Shown piece after piece: positions 25,001 through 37,900 of a stretch of DNA of 64,000 bases; positions within the stretch are counted from its first letter, which is position 1; each line of letters opens with the position of its first letter. A program made the translations under genes and the position numbers. The stretch is taken from positions 3,356,501 through 3,420,500 of the forward strand of contig OU015568.1 of assembly GCA_907165135.1 (NCBI GenBank), given 5' to 3'. This stretch comes from Oikopleura dioica (lineage: Eukaryota; Chordata; Appendicularia; Copelata; Oikopleuridae). The notes under the pieces were generated by a model. The model saw only the letters and a program-made list of their open reading frames with translations. It had not been told where the DNA came from and did no database searches.

Positions 25001-25743
25001 TGACTATTTAGAGCCCAAAAATATTTACCTTATCAATTTTGAATTTCTGCTAAATCTTCAGTCTTGGATTTAACTGCGTCGTTTTCTGAAATAGAGAGTC
25101 AGTTGATAAATATTTGAAAGGGTTTATTTTTGTTGATCCAGACACAAAAAAACCCATTATGAATCATTTTACTGCAATATTTTTCTAACAGCATGAAGAG
25201 CATTTAAAATGACCGCTCAATATTAATATGAAATCATATTGATTCTATGATGCCGGGGCGCGAACTTATGGCGATTCGAGTCCATTACGAAGTGAAAGAC
25301 AAAATATCGACGATATTGATGATGGTTTTCAATTTGCGTGGTTGAGGTTGACTTTTCAAATCTGATTTGTCTCATAAGAGATTGTCAAAAATAGCGAGAC
25401 AAGGATAGAGAGGTTGAAATGACAAATGAGGTAAGAAAAAATCTGCTGGTTTTTTAACCCTCTAGGACATTTTGACCGTATTTTTGGTGGATTTGAGAAC
25501 AAAAGATTTGAAAATTTCTAAGGACAGGGTAGGGTCCGGCATGATTAGGACCAAAAATTTAATTTCAATGAAACTTCACGATTCCACTAATTCGATCCTA
25601 AGGAATTCAATTCCGTTCACTGATTCTCCCAAAAACCCCCCATTCAGCCCTTTTCAGGGCTTTAATGAAAATTTAAACGGAGAGCCAAGTGCGCTCTGAT
25701 TGGTCAGCTCCGCCGAGCGATTTTAAATACTGCCCGAATGATT

Positions 25744-25809
25744 CCCTTGGTGGCTCAAATGTTAGCGCTCTCGCTTGACAAGCAAGAGGTGGTGAGGTCG
25801 AATCACCTA
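25744..25809 (+). other. tRNA-like sequence (pseudogene or SINE head)
   Basis: Contains an A-box-like TGGCTCAAATGTTAGCGC, an anticodon-like arm (CTCGC TTGACAA GCAAG, anticodon position GAC) and a perfect 5-bp T-arm stem GGTGA/TCACC around a B-box-like GGTCGAA. The acceptor stem does not pair, so this is not a working tRNA. Confidence 0.35.
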
Positions 25810-26192
25810 AAATCAAATTTTTTTTCATCGAATTTTCCTCCAAAAAGAAGACCATAAAATGCAAAGTCACACTTTTTTGAGGAAAAATATAAGCTATTGA
25901 ATAATTTTCGTTATTAAAAAAAATTTAATTGTAAGATAATAACCATAACGAACCTAGAAATAGGGATAATTTTAATTTTCATGTAAATGGGTGTGGGTGG
26001 GGTTGGGGACAAAACTGAGATTGATCACCTCAGAGTTAAATGCCTTTGTCAAGCCCCTTAAAGTTAAAAATCAAGGAACGGGGCTGAGACGGCCCGAAGG
26101 TAGGTAGTTAGAAGTTAGGTAGTGGTTATGCTAGGTTAGAGTTAGGGTTAGGTTTATGGGTTAGGGTTAAGGTCAGGCTTGAGAACAAAAAC

Positions 26193-26303
26193 AAACGAAT
26201 TATTCGTTTTAAAAAACGAATTACTCGTTGGAAACAAGGAATTATTCGGTATGTAACGAATTATTCGTTTGGAAAACGAATTATTCGTTCCAACGAATTA
26301 TTT
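26193..26303. repeat. Array of AACGAATTATTCGTT palindromes
   Basis: Four to five copies of the 15-bp palindrome (some with one or two changes, for example AACGAATTACTCGTT) are spaced about 20-35 bp apart, next to a degenerate telomere-like tract. Confidence 0.85.
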
Positions 26304-26611
26304 TCACCGGTTACCGGAAATCAAGGCCCTTATTTGTGATTCCTCAACAAAAATTGAAGAAAGCGAATTCTAAAAATTATTTCCCTAAGAATACAAGACC
26401 CTCGCCCAAGTCTAAATGAGCGTTCTCCAGTTTTTCCTTGAAGTGCAAGCTTGGAGAGTGTCCTCCGTGTCAGCCAATCAGAGCGCCGCGCTGCTTTCCC
26501 AGGAAAATCAAAATAAAGAGTCGGACTTTAAAATCAATTCACAAAAAAAGTCCAGTGAGTTAGAAGAAGTTTAAAAAGCAAAATTTATTATTTTTTTATA
26601 GTCTTTCTAAA

Positions 26612-26731
26612 ATGACTAGGCCCGGAATTGTGAGCGACCTAGAAACCCAAAAAACCGAGAGAAATCGGCGATTTAGAAGATTTGCCGGGCTTCAAGTGCC
26701 GGCATATTTTTCGCCGTATTCGATAACCTAG
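26612..26731 (+). CDS. Candidate first exon of an unrecognised gene
   Basis: ATG at 26612 opens a 39-codon ORF (MTRPGIVSDLETQKTERN) that follows a promoter-like CCAATCAGAGCGC at 26474. It could splice at CAA|GTGCCG to the membrane-segment exon at 28033, giving a type II membrane protein, but the connection is speculative. Confidence 0.25.
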   Translation: MTRPGIVSDLETQKTERNRRFRRFAGLQVPAYFSPYSIT

Positions 26732-28032
26732 GTTATCCTATGATTTTCTTTGGGGGTGTAGTTTATTTTGCCCTTTGAAAAATCGAGTCCTCCGATCGTG
26801 TCGGACCCTAGGACAGGGGCTTTTCCAGTGTTCATTCAAATCCGTGCCACTGAAAAAATGGTCTTTTCAGGATTAAATTAACATAAAACTAAAAAGAAAG
26901 CGGAATACCAATAGTCAAATCCTGGCCGCGCACTTCCGCGCATAAGACGCGCCGGCTTATACCGGACCGCGGCGCGGTTCTGATCCAAAGCTCAGATTGG
27001 ATCCCATTAGCGCGAGGCTCACAGAAAATTTCCGAAATTCGGCCCGCGCCAGTAATTCTTCAGCTTATCCGTTTTGGACGAAAATGCCAAAAATATTAAG
27101 TTTTCAGGACCAAGAAAACCTCGCTTTCTTCTTTGTCTTACAGTACTACCTACTGTTGATTGTGCTATTTTCGCTTGTTAACCCGTAACAACCACGTGCT
27201 CACGGATTACCAAAAGTGCCAATTTTGGCTCCGAACCATCCGCGTGAAAGCCCTGCTCTCCTGGTTAAATGAAATTAACCCCTCAGCGCTTGACAAAACA
27301 AAAATTGAACGAGCGAGCTGCGGAACCTGAAATCTAAACTTTAATCGACTCGTTTTCGGGCTTGAAAAATGAGCTCGAAGGAGGCGGAAAGGCGGATGCG
27401 CAAGAATTTCAAACAAGAACATTTTCAAAATGATTTTTTGTTCAAGCAAAGAAAAAAAAAGAGAGGATAAGACGTAGTAAATTGTTGATAACCGCAACAT
27501 CCGAAGGATGCTAAAAATTCTATCTTTCTAAATTTCGACTCAAAAAGATAAATTTTTGGCACGAACCAAGAGGAGGAATAGCGTTTTTTCGACAACCAAT
27601 AAGATTGCTGTATTTGGCCTACCGGCCAATCAAAATCCAGATCCATCAAATCACTTTCTTTACCCAAGATTTGGCTGTGCCGATCTACCGAGAAAATACT
27701 GAGCTTTTTAAACTTTTTAACCCACTGGCGCAGCGGCCCTCAAAACTCGCCAAACATGTTCCCCCGAAGTCCTCAAGCGTCGATCCAGATCGCAATCAGA
27801 AATTCGCCTTCTTTGCGCGCGCTTATCCTGAGTGGAACTTTTCAAAATATTCACATTCTGAAACCAAAATATCCCTCTTGTATAAGTTCCAGATCTAACT
27901 AGCGCCCTGACATTTCATTTCAAAGTTTTCTATTTTGGTTACCGATTTCATAAGCTACCCAAAACTGCCCACTTCCAAAATATACCAGATTTGCTTAAGA
28001 TTAAAGTTACATAATCAATTTAAAATTTCTAG

Positions 28033-28289
28033 CTCTTGGATGCCGAAAAAGACGAATGCAAAAAGCTCGCGATAATATTTCCCATCGTCATTGTCCTCTT
28101 GGGAATCTTGCTCTTCACCGACTATAAATTTAAGGGTCTCAAATCCTTAATTTTAATTCAAAAATACTAAAATAGCAAAAAAAGACCCCTGAAAAAGTAG
28201 ATTTTTATGCGATTTTGAAGTACAAAATTTTGAAATTTCCGCGGCTGTCGAAAAAGGGAAAGAACGGCATTGAAGATTCACTGATTCCA
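28033..28289 (+). CDS. Candidate transmembrane exon pair
   Basis: 28033-28134 follows TTTCTAG and is open for 34 codons: an acidic start (LLDAEKDECKK), the helix LAIIFPIVIVLLGILLF, then TDYKFK. 28221-28289 follows a TTTTGAAG acceptor, reads YKILKFPRLSKKGKNG, then IEDSLIP, and meets GTAAGT. They are phase-0 compatible only if the intron starts with GG (GG-AG), as in the sulfotransferase gene here. Possible further exons lie downstream (about 28817, 31583, 33118). Family unknown. Confidence 0.3.
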
Positions 28290-31200
28290 GTAAGTAGAAA
28301 AATAAGGCTGTCACTACGATAAGTTAATTTGGAAGAAAACGTTGACTTCTTTGAATAAAATTAGCTATTAATGAAGTTTGTCAAGTTAGAAATCAACGTC
28401 GAAATCCGACTTATCCATAATTCGATTTTCCAAGTTTTCTTGCAGTTTAACAAACAGTCCCAAGTGTTAGCATGAACACGAAAAAAATTAAGTGGGGCAA
28501 AATATTTCCCGTGAAAAGACGAGTTTTCTGCTCCTATTTCTCTGTTTGTTTCCAGTACCAATATTTTGCGTTTTGATAGGAACACTCTATTGAGTAGAAG
28601 AAATGATTGGGAAACAAAGTCGTTGATGGAAAAGGCTAATTTCTAATTAATTTGCATCAGCATCTTAATTGCCCATTGTTTTTCCCAGAATAAGGATGAA
28701 ACAAAGGATCAATTATTGACAGTAAATTTAAAGCGAGCATTATGAATTTGTGTGACCATCTAAATATTAGATTTTACAACATGATAATTCTCCTCCTCCT
28801 CACGTTTTCTTAAGTACAGTGCCCTCTTTCCGTCACTTGCGAACATGATTGGAAGCACATGTAACATCGATCATACAGAACAGGTAACAATTACTGTAAA
28901 AAAGAAAGAGATAACGCTGTTTCAGCCGGATTTGATCCAAGGAACCATCAATAACGGGGTTCAAAACAAGGAGAATACGAATGAGAAAGTCACTTCCTTC
29001 GCGAAAATTCGCCATTCCTTGACTCGAGCTGAATCTGATCCAAAAGTTGAAACGATTGTTTAAAACAAAAAAAAAATAACCTTCGAAAATTTTTGGTTTC
29101 TTATCGTCCTTCCTCAGCACTAGTCAGATCAAGACCTACGTGCTAATGATAGCGAATCGCTATTAGCAAGCAAGTAATAAGCAGCGCGGCCGGCCGCAAT
29201 TAGAAAGTCTTCTGGAGGGCCAAACGACGAATTACTCTGAGAGGTCATTACGCAGGATTCGGGCTCTTGGGAGGCTGAAGGTGAGAACATTCGGTGTCTA
29301 ATTCATCTAACGCCGCTTCTACTCTTTTACTCTGACTCTTCCGCGTTTGTAATTACTCGAGTTTAACTCGGTTCAGTTTCCAATTTTGAGGGGTCATTTT
29401 CCATTTTAAAAATTACAAAAAAGTCAGCATAAAAAATCCAATTTCGCAGGTGTCTAATAAGAGAACACCAAAGAAGCAGAATTGGATTTTTATCACCTCG
29501 TAACCGCCAGGTGAAGCCGTAATTGAGCTGCTCGCCACGTGGGTCGATGGTAAGGACCCATCGTTAGAAAAAAGTTGTTGTGGTTTTTGCTTACAAAATT
29601 GCAAGAAAAAAACTGGGTTTGACTTATGCAATTGTTGAGACTTGAGACTGGAGTCTTGAACTTTTTCCTAACTCGAATTGGGGCAAGCCATGAAAAATTA
29701 ATGAAAGAATGGTTTTGGCAGCTTCTCAAATCATTATTTTGGCAGGTTCTTTTTTTGATTGATTACTGTACACTTTTTTGACGCAAAACCGCATTTATGC
29801 AGAGAGAGGAAGAGAGGAAACTAATTAAAACACAACATACATCCGCAGCTCTTTGAAATGGAATATCAACTAAATATGCAAATTGATTACAAAGTTCATA
29901 TCTACAGTTTTGTCTGAAATGAAAAACCGAAAAGTTAAACAAAGAAAAGAAGAAAGTTTTAGGACAGTAGTTCTGCCAAACCTCGGGTCTGTGGGAAAGG
30001 GACGCGGGGGAAATGGGATTAGGTTTTTCCAGTTATGAAACAGATTGGGGTTCGTTTCTTCTGGAATACTGTAGTAACAGAAGAAACGACTTATGGTGTT
30101 AGAATTTTCTGAGTGGAAATTCAATTACAAAAATCTTTTTTTTAAAATGAAAGAAATTCTATAATATTTATGCTTTCCTGTTTTTTTTTGTCTATCAGAC
30201 AGTGTCTGGTAGACACGTCATTATTGTTATCTAAAAATTCTGTCAACCAGACGAAGCGAGAAAATTAGAGCGTTTCTAAATGAGTTCATCAAGTGACCTA
30301 GATTGCAAGAATTTCTATAGAAATAGATCCCATAAATTAATTAGACGAAAAAGAATAGATATCTTGCAAGAAAAGGAGAGATTAGTCCTCTGCGTGCTCG
30401 TTCTTGTTTCGGGAGTCGTGGCGAGAGCGTCGGACAGAGCGACCGACAACTCTTGCTTTTGAATTCTTAATCGAGAAACAGACACGCAGAGTTTTAACCT
30501 TTCACATACGACTCATAAGATAACGATAGTTCCTATTTACAAAATAGAGAGAGAGACAAGTACGAAAGAAGAAAAGACAAGATAAAAAAGAAGAAGGTAA
30601 GAAAGGACAAATTCTAGTTTTCGGGAAAGGGTTAGGCCCTTAACCGTTAGGGTTAAGTTTTTGGTGAGGGCCGAAAAGCTTGAATGAGTCGAATTTTTGC
30701 CTAATTGATTATGATGAAAGAATAAACTCAGAATAACAGTTAAAATTCTTGCATTTTTGCATTCAATAAATCTTCCTGAATCTCAAAGGAATTCAGCAAT
30801 TATGAAAAATCGTCATTTCAATTTAATGCATTTCTTTCATAAGCAACCTTTTTTCAATATAAATCTAATTTATTCAAGCATAAGATTGATGCATTTCTGC
30901 GAAACCCCTTAGCTAGATACTCCCTGACTGTATCTACTGTACGCAGTGTACAATGATAATACCCTCCTTACAGTGTGTTGGTTATTAACGTAGCTAGTAG
31001 TAAACATGGCAGCTTGTCAATACCGAACTGACATAAAAGTAAATTACACACATTCATACTCCAGCAGAAAAAGAGAGGGAAAAGGTTTAGAGAGAGAGGA
31101 AGAGGGCAAGAGTAAGTGTACAAAGTAAGTTCAACTGTTAGTTCTCCCAAAGATCTTTAAATTTCAAGGGCAAGTAGGAAGGAGAGTTAAAGAGTTGAGT

Positions 31201-31582
31201 CAAGGAGAGATGCATTTCTTAAACCTTCCTGGTTATTGAATTCTAGAGCGAGCGGGGCACTCGAAAAAGAGGAAGACAATCTAAGTGTCGATTAAAATTC
31301 TCATCTAAGAGGACCAGCACAGACAGCAGTTCTTATCACGATGTCAGCTTAGAATACAATAACTATGGAAGGCCTTAAAAATTGAAGAAATTTTTCTTCA
31401 GGTCTTTAATTATCAATCATTTTCCCTTCAACTTAATCCTTTTCGCGGTCGATGCCCTCAGCTCTAAAATGAGCAAAGAAAACACTTAATCCTTCTCCTC
31501 TTTTTCAGAACCTTCCAAAACGGTCTTTAGCCTAACCCTATAATAAGTTTATTTAGCAAAACCAGGCGGATTTTTCTAAAGC

Positions 31583-31810
31583 CGTGACCCGGCAGTACGG
31601 ATTCGCTCAAAAGAGGGAGGGCTAAGTCGCGTCAAAGTGCAATTTCGTGGTCGCGCAGAATTCGTTATCGTGATCTTGGCTGATAATTTGAGGTTGATGA
31701 AGTTTCCGAACGAAGAAGTGTCAGTAACTCGAGTTGCGCTGAGCGAGTTTAGAGAACACTTTCCGAGTTCTTCGGACAGAAAAAATGCGCCTCAATTATT
31801 TACCAATTAG
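31583..31810 (+). CDS. Open exon-like segment, unknown
   Basis: 75 open codons with protein-like composition (RVKVQFRGRAEFVIVIL, then LMKFPNEEVSVTRVAL) after a TTTCTAAAG acceptor, ending in TAG. No ATG near the start. May belong to the same gene as the exon at 33118 or be a decayed element. Confidence 0.25.
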   Translation, partial: RDPAVRIRSKEGGLSRVKVQFRGRAEFVIVILADNLRLMKFPNEEVSVTRVALSEFREHFPSSSDRKNAPQLFTN

Positions 31811-33117
31811 CGCGTTAATAATTCATTTTCTGCACCATCAGTCAACAAGTCACAATAATAACACGATAATTCATCATTTTTAATACTCTCAAAACTGTGC
31901 AAAAACCATTTTCTTCAGGAGAGGATAGAGCGATCAGAACGAGATGAAATCCTGGGCTGCTCAGCGGACTGTTCAAAGACAATAAGAGGAGGATAAAATG
32001 AACACTGTTTACAATCGAGACTGGTCCAAGGAAGGTTTTCTCAGATACCAGAGCCCATGTAGCGATAAAAGAGCTCGTTTAAAAACCACGAAAAAAAGCA
32101 ACCAGAAGACAACATCGAAGAAGATGCTCACATGGTCATCAGGAAATGAGCCAAAAACTCCAAAAGCGAGAGAAAGTCCAAAAGTTCTTTATCTTATTTG
32201 AATCATTCAAAAAGTGTGATTCTTTATTCGATGGGCTTGGTTCTTGGCTTGCTCGTTTTGGTCGCATTTTATGACTTATTCAAGGAATGGGTGACCCTGA
32301 TGTTTGCGGTGCCTGCATTTTTCAGAGATAGAACTCATCTCGTAACTTGTTCGAAAGTCCATTCGGCATATTCTATTTTTCATGTGTTTTAGACCGGCTT
32401 GATTTATTTTTCATCGTTTTCTACTTTTCTATAAAGCTACATCTGATCATTTGAAATTTTAAAGAGGCGGGGAAGCAAGCAAGAATAGGCAAAAACTGCT
32501 AGTCTCTTCGAGTCGGAAATTTAGGAGGTGGCTCGAATTGACAAGAAAAATTGCGATAATTTCGACCAAAATTTGTGTCAAATTTTAAACCAATCAGATC
32601 TCCGCATTCGGCTGGTAGACAAATCAGATTCTAGCTTGAAAAAATTGTCGAAAGAAATCGAATTTAGTCGCGATTTTTGTCGACTCGAATCATTTTTGCC
32701 AACCCAAAAATTGACGTTCAAGTTTGTTAACTTCTAGAGCTCACGTGAGTGCCGCAAAACACGTGTCTACCGCGCGGCCTTTTTTCTTTGTAAAGTCAAG
32801 TCCCCAGAATTCCGAATTCTCTTCGTCAATTGTCAGCCTTTAGCCCACCACACGTAGCCAGGATTTCACCCTTATGAAAAGTACTCGAAATCGGGCGCGA
32901 AGCTTTGCAAGGAATTTTCAATATTCAGCGGCTCGTGGCGTTTTTGGCGCCGCTCGAAATCAGGATGCGGTCGAATAAGCGTCGATTGTTCGACAGGTTC
33001 CGGAAAATTTTCGAGGATCTAGACAGCTCCAAGATAATTTCAGAAAGTGGCCTTGACCGAGACAGCCGCTTAGACGGCTTTGATGAGTCTCTTAGACCGA
33101 TATTTCGTCATTCTTAG

Positions 33118-33294
33118 CTCGATACCCTTAAGCTGTCCATTTTCAAGTTTAACTCCTTCACGCCAAATTGCACAAAAAAGGCTCAAGACCGCTTTGAAGC
33201 TTCCTATGTCGAGAAAAAGCCACCTGGAAGTCGAAAAATGAGTACCGAACAAATCGCTAATCATGTGGCTCAAACCAAACCTGCTCCTGTCTGA
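33118..33294 (+). CDS. Candidate 3' terminal exon of an unrecognised gene
   Basis: After an ATTCTTAG acceptor, 58 codons are open (LDTLKLSIFKFNSF, TPNCTKKAQDRF, KKPPGSRKMSTEQ) to a TGA. A proper AATAAA lies about 35 bp later (near 33330). Codon choice resembles the genes of this window. Its upstream exons could not be joined with confidence. It is the best evidence that a long-intron gene crosses 26.6-33.3 kb. Confidence 0.4.
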   Translation, partial: LDTLKLSIFKFNSFTPNCTKKAQDRFEASYVEKKPPGSRKMSTEQIANHVAQTKPAPV

Positions 33295-34011
33295 CTGTAA
33301 TTCATATCAATTTCATATTTTTTCTGTAAATAAAATGAAAACCATCAAAGCTGAAAAACGTTTTTTGGTCCTCTAAAAAGGCTCAAGGAAATTGGTATTT
33401 TTGGAAGAGGGGGAGTGAAAACTACCAGTGCCGGAAATGAGCGGAAAATTCGAAAAATACTAGATTTGGAACGCTTACTGGAACCACAAATTCTATTTTC
33501 GCAATTCTGCTGAGACAACAATTCTTTTAATCAGCGTTTTTTCTTCACTTAAAAACCCTAAAAGAGATTTTTTTACTCAATTTTCTGAAAAAACCGACAA
33601 GATTCTGATATGGGGATAAAGTTTCTTTCAAAAACAAGGGAGTTCACTAATTGACCCTTAAAAATAAACAGTAATTATTGAAGATAGAACTAAAAATAGC
33701 AGAAAAAGAGAAAAAAATTGAAACTAAACGGGTGCTTATGCTGCGCCAGAAAGTCTCCAATGACTCGTACTTTCTCGAAAAAGCTTGTTTTTACAAAATT
33801 AACATGCCACTGTTCCTTCCCCCGTTTATGTCAGGCCGGGTTAGATGACTTGTTTGTTGCCATCCAAATGTTACCCCGCTAGAAAATTCTTAAAATGCTA
33901 AGAACTGGCTTTTAGAATCAATCTCAAAGCAAATACCAAAATAAAAGTCCAAAATTTCTGGATCTTAAAATAAAGGAAGAGTTTTTGAGTCAAATTGAGA
34001 GCTCAGCTGGT

Positions 34012-34144
34012 CCAAAATAATTATTATAATTTTTCTTATTGAAAATAAATTATTGAAAGTTTCAAATAATTATTTTTCGGAAAGCAAAGGCGTTAAATTT
34101 ATGATTCTGAAGAGCAATTAAAATAATTATTTTCGACCAGCTGA
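34012..34144. repeat. Short fold-back element
   Basis: CTCAGCTGGTCCAAAATAAT on the left and its near complement ending CGACCAGCTGAG on the right enclose AT-rich DNA; MITE-like. Confidence 0.6.
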
Positions 34145-34723
34145 GGTCTCGATTCGGCAAAAAATCATCCTCAATAATTCAATGAAAATTTCTCATTTTG
34201 ACAGTACCTTCCGGTTAAACTCAGCTTTTGAGTTTATCAAAGCTTCGATATTTGTTTATAAATATCTACGTCTTCTTGGCAGCTCAGGATTGGAATCTAA
34301 AAAAGCGTTGTTTTAATTGAACTCGCGGCGGGGGGAATAAATATTATCAAATATTTTTTGCGTCCAATTTGGAGGGATTATTTGCGATCAGATGAACTTC
34401 CAAATATTTTTTGCGGGTAATTAAGCTTTCGTCTTTTTTTCATTTTTGAGTCAAAAGTTTTTTCAGCGGAGCATTTTTAAAAGCTAAAGCAAATAACTTC
34501 AAACGAAAAGTATGTCTTTCGTGAGCTGTTAATTGCCACCATTCGTGTCCTAAAAACAATACCACAGAAATATGAGCCCCATCTATAATCTTCAACAATT
34601 CGCAACAACGCAGATGAGCTCAAACTACAAACCGATGAATGTAAATGTACAGCTCGAAAACAAGGCCGCAGAATCAGGTTAAAAGTTTTTGACATGTTGT
34701 GCATTATACCGTTTTTCGCGGAA

Positions 34724-34960
34724 GATTTGAAATCAGAAAAATTTCAGCTCTATATTTAAAAATAAAAATTTCAATAATTCAATTAAAAATCCAAGAAACA
34801 AAAAAAAAATCAGAGAAGCTCAAAAAAATAAATAAGCGAGCACGGACCCTCTTATTTGAGCTTCTCTAATTCTTTTTGTTTTTTGAAATTTTAATTGAAT
34901 TTTCGAAAATTTTATTTTTTATCTTGAGCTGAAATTTTTCTGATTTCAAGTTTTTATTTT
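34724..34960. repeat. Fold-back element with about 110-bp arms
   Basis: The left arm runs from TGAAATCAGAAAAATTTCAG through GAGAAGCTC; the right arm runs from GAGCTTCTC to CTGAAATTTTTCTGATTTCA. A 30-bp spacer (around AAATAAGCGAGCACGG) separates them. No coding capacity. Confidence 0.75.
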
Positions 34961-37900
34961 GAAGCTTTGAGTTGACATTTTCTTGAACAAAAAAAGCTGA
35001 AACTGGCAATTTTCGAAGAAAGACAAAAGAACGCTTCTTAATTCTAGTTCGGGAGAGTACTTCTATGATGATGAAAAAACACTTGTTCTCAATTTGAAAG
35101 ATGTAAGGTTAGAAGTTTTGGCGACGTGTAAAAGAGAGTGGACAGGAATACATTTCAATAATTTATCATTTACCCAAAACAATATCTTTATTCCTTGCAA
35201 CAAGAAGAAAGTGCAACGAGAACAAGATGTAAAAGGCTTGCAAAATAAACTCTAACATGCAAAGAAACTAACTTTCTTGAAACTGATTCAATAAAATGAT
35301 TCATAAAACAAGATTTTTTTCTTCTCAAAAAGGAACTTTTTATGATTGTTTTTGTCTCAATAAATTCAATTTGATAAATGAGAGATAGAATTTAATTTTG
35401 GAAATTATCGCCAGCCACGTCGATAAAAAATTGAAATAAACAAAATTTCAGAAAACGTGTCACAAAATTATCGGCCTTCTCTTTTTAGAGAAAATTTGAA
35501 ACGCCACTGCGGAGGATTAAAAATTGCGATGGATTAATTTTCTTCCGATGGTTGTGGAACAAACACATCTGAGCTGCACGGAATTGATAAGGCTACGAGA
35601 CATGTCTTTAAGGTTTTTGAAAGATTCCGAAGATGACTGAAAATATAGATTTTGGTCGAGACACGCAGCGTTAAAAATATTTATATTTGACAAGTTTGAA
35701 GTCTTCAGGACGGGTCAGAGAGGGTCTGTTTGGGTATAAACTGGTCCAAATATTAATCGGGCCGATTTTTAGAAAGATTTAAGAAGACGGCGGGAGAACA
35801 AAGAGGGCGGGTAGAAAATATATATTCAGGGGGATTATAGGGATTAAAAAGGGATCTAACAGGAACTGTTTTTACACAGAAAAACTTTTTATTTTTAAGA
35901 GCTCAAAAAAGCCTACTTTTACCTCTAGAATTTTCCGGAAAAAGGCCTTATGAATGGAATGTGTATTCAAATTAAAACGCGGGTCAAAGTCCTTAGTTTC
36001 TATTTTCGAAAAAATGCCAAATCGTAGTGCTGTCTTTAGAGCTTCCATTTTGCATAAAAACGCTACGCCCAGCATTTTTTTGTTCTAACGGGGAGGCCCT
36101 CTTGTGTAATCCAGAATCTAACCCTTGAGCAGTGAGGCGATATAGTTAATCGCATCGCTTCGACCTTGCGCAAGTCTCGCGGAAAAACTGACGGGAGAGC
36201 TTTAGAGGATCTGTCTGTTAGGCTCGATCGTTTTTCTGATAAAGAATATACTGCAAGCGTAAGTAAATCCTTATCATATCCCATCGCGAGTTAATTCATC
36301 GGATAGGAAATCAAGTTTTTTGTCGATAAGCCGTTCTTTTTCCCCTTTTTTCTTGAAAATTTTCGTTAAAACTTGTGAATTTAACTGCAAAAACAATTTC
36401 TTACCACACAAAAACATATTTTTACCTGAAAATGTTTTTTAAACGAGTTTTGGTGGCAACAAAATTGTCAGATTCAAATATTTCGTGGTCTTTTATAAAT
36501 TTAAAGTTGTATCATTTTCATTGGCCAAGTCAATTTTCATAGTTTTTCATAGAAAGAGGAAGTAAATGTTCTAAAAATAAACTGTTTCAGTTCTGTCTGC
36601 GAGACAAATTCTAGCATTTGACGTGAAAACTACTTTTTAGATGTTTTGAAGCAAGCAGATCAACAATCGGTAAAGTAATCCTCTTATGCCGACTTTCAGT
36701 TGATCCTTGAGCAAAAGCAAATTATTACAAAACTTGAACCGTTCCGGAAGGACTTTCTAAAATAAAAATCCCAAATCCTATCACTCCTGTCCAGTAACCG
36801 CTTTATTTCATCTTTCTTATTATTGAAAAAAAGCCTAAAACTAGAATTCGCGCCTCTTGAATAAACCCGAATCAACGTTAAAGATTTTGAAGAAACAAAT
36901 TTGTTACGTATATTGAATTTTAACACGCGTAAGGGTGGAAAGTTGCGAGGTGGCAGATTTACACACACGTTAAGGGGACAGGTGTTTGAAGTGTGGGTTG
37001 AATTTACATCTTTTTGGGTTTAGAAAAGAATGAAGATTTTGAGTCATTTGAATCGATTTTTTGCGTAAGTTTTTCGGTTTTTTTTAACTTGAACGCTCAC
37101 TCAAAAAACTCTTATATAATCGAGAGTATACCCTTAAAAACTTCAATCAAAACGCTTCAATTTTGCTTTATTTTTTCCGAGGGGATGTCCTTAAGATTTC
37201 GTTTGCAATCAGAATATCAATTAAGGGCTTCTCTCGGCTAAATTTCATATTGAAAGATTTAAGGGTATCCTTCCAAAAGAGCCCTTTCCGTGAAAAAGTG
37301 TCAACGTGCGTGTAAAATGTTTTCCCACCGGTTTTCGTCGGATCACATGACAAAATCCGACGGGCAGAAGTCGAGGCTCAAGTGTCAATCCCTCAAAACG
37401 CAATTTCGTTTCCAACGTTGGAAGTCGCGTTTTTGCGAAACCAAAATCCCTTGTCGCCAGAGTTTTTTAAGTTCCCACTGAGCCTTCGCTAGAAATACAA
37501 AGGAGAACACTACAGGAAGGAACATAGAAAGAAGGAGATCAAGCAGATGACATTCCTTTCCGGAGAAGTTGAATCTACGACCAGAACGAAGAAATAAGCA
37601 GTTTTTAAACATTAAAGTTTTAACCGAAATAAGAATACGATTATTATCAACTAAAAGGCCCACGTTTGTTATGAGAATTCAAGATAATATGAATTTTGCA
37701 TAAACAGTTGGTTTATTGAAAACCTTGTTTTCTGATAAGAAGATTATCTCCGAGAAAAAAGACAAATCCCTTGTAGAGTACAAAATATAAGAAATGATGA
37801 CACAAAAATTATATTAATAAAATAAAAATTAATCAATAGAATAATTAATAAAAATGATTGAAAAGAAAAAATCTTATCAAATACGGCTTTTCAAATACGT

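Noticed and set aside
28845-29063. 72-aa plus ORF overlapping a 95-aa minus ORF
   Set aside because: Two opposing ORFs over the same bases and no splice or homology support; a chance open stretch is likelier.
30280-30462. 60-aa plus ORF with a hydrophobic stretch
   Set aside because: Isolated, no acceptor, donor or poly(A) signal in register and no family resemblance.
36063-36284. tRNA-like block GCGATATAGTTAATCGC
   Set aside because: No B box, no acceptor or T-arm pairing.
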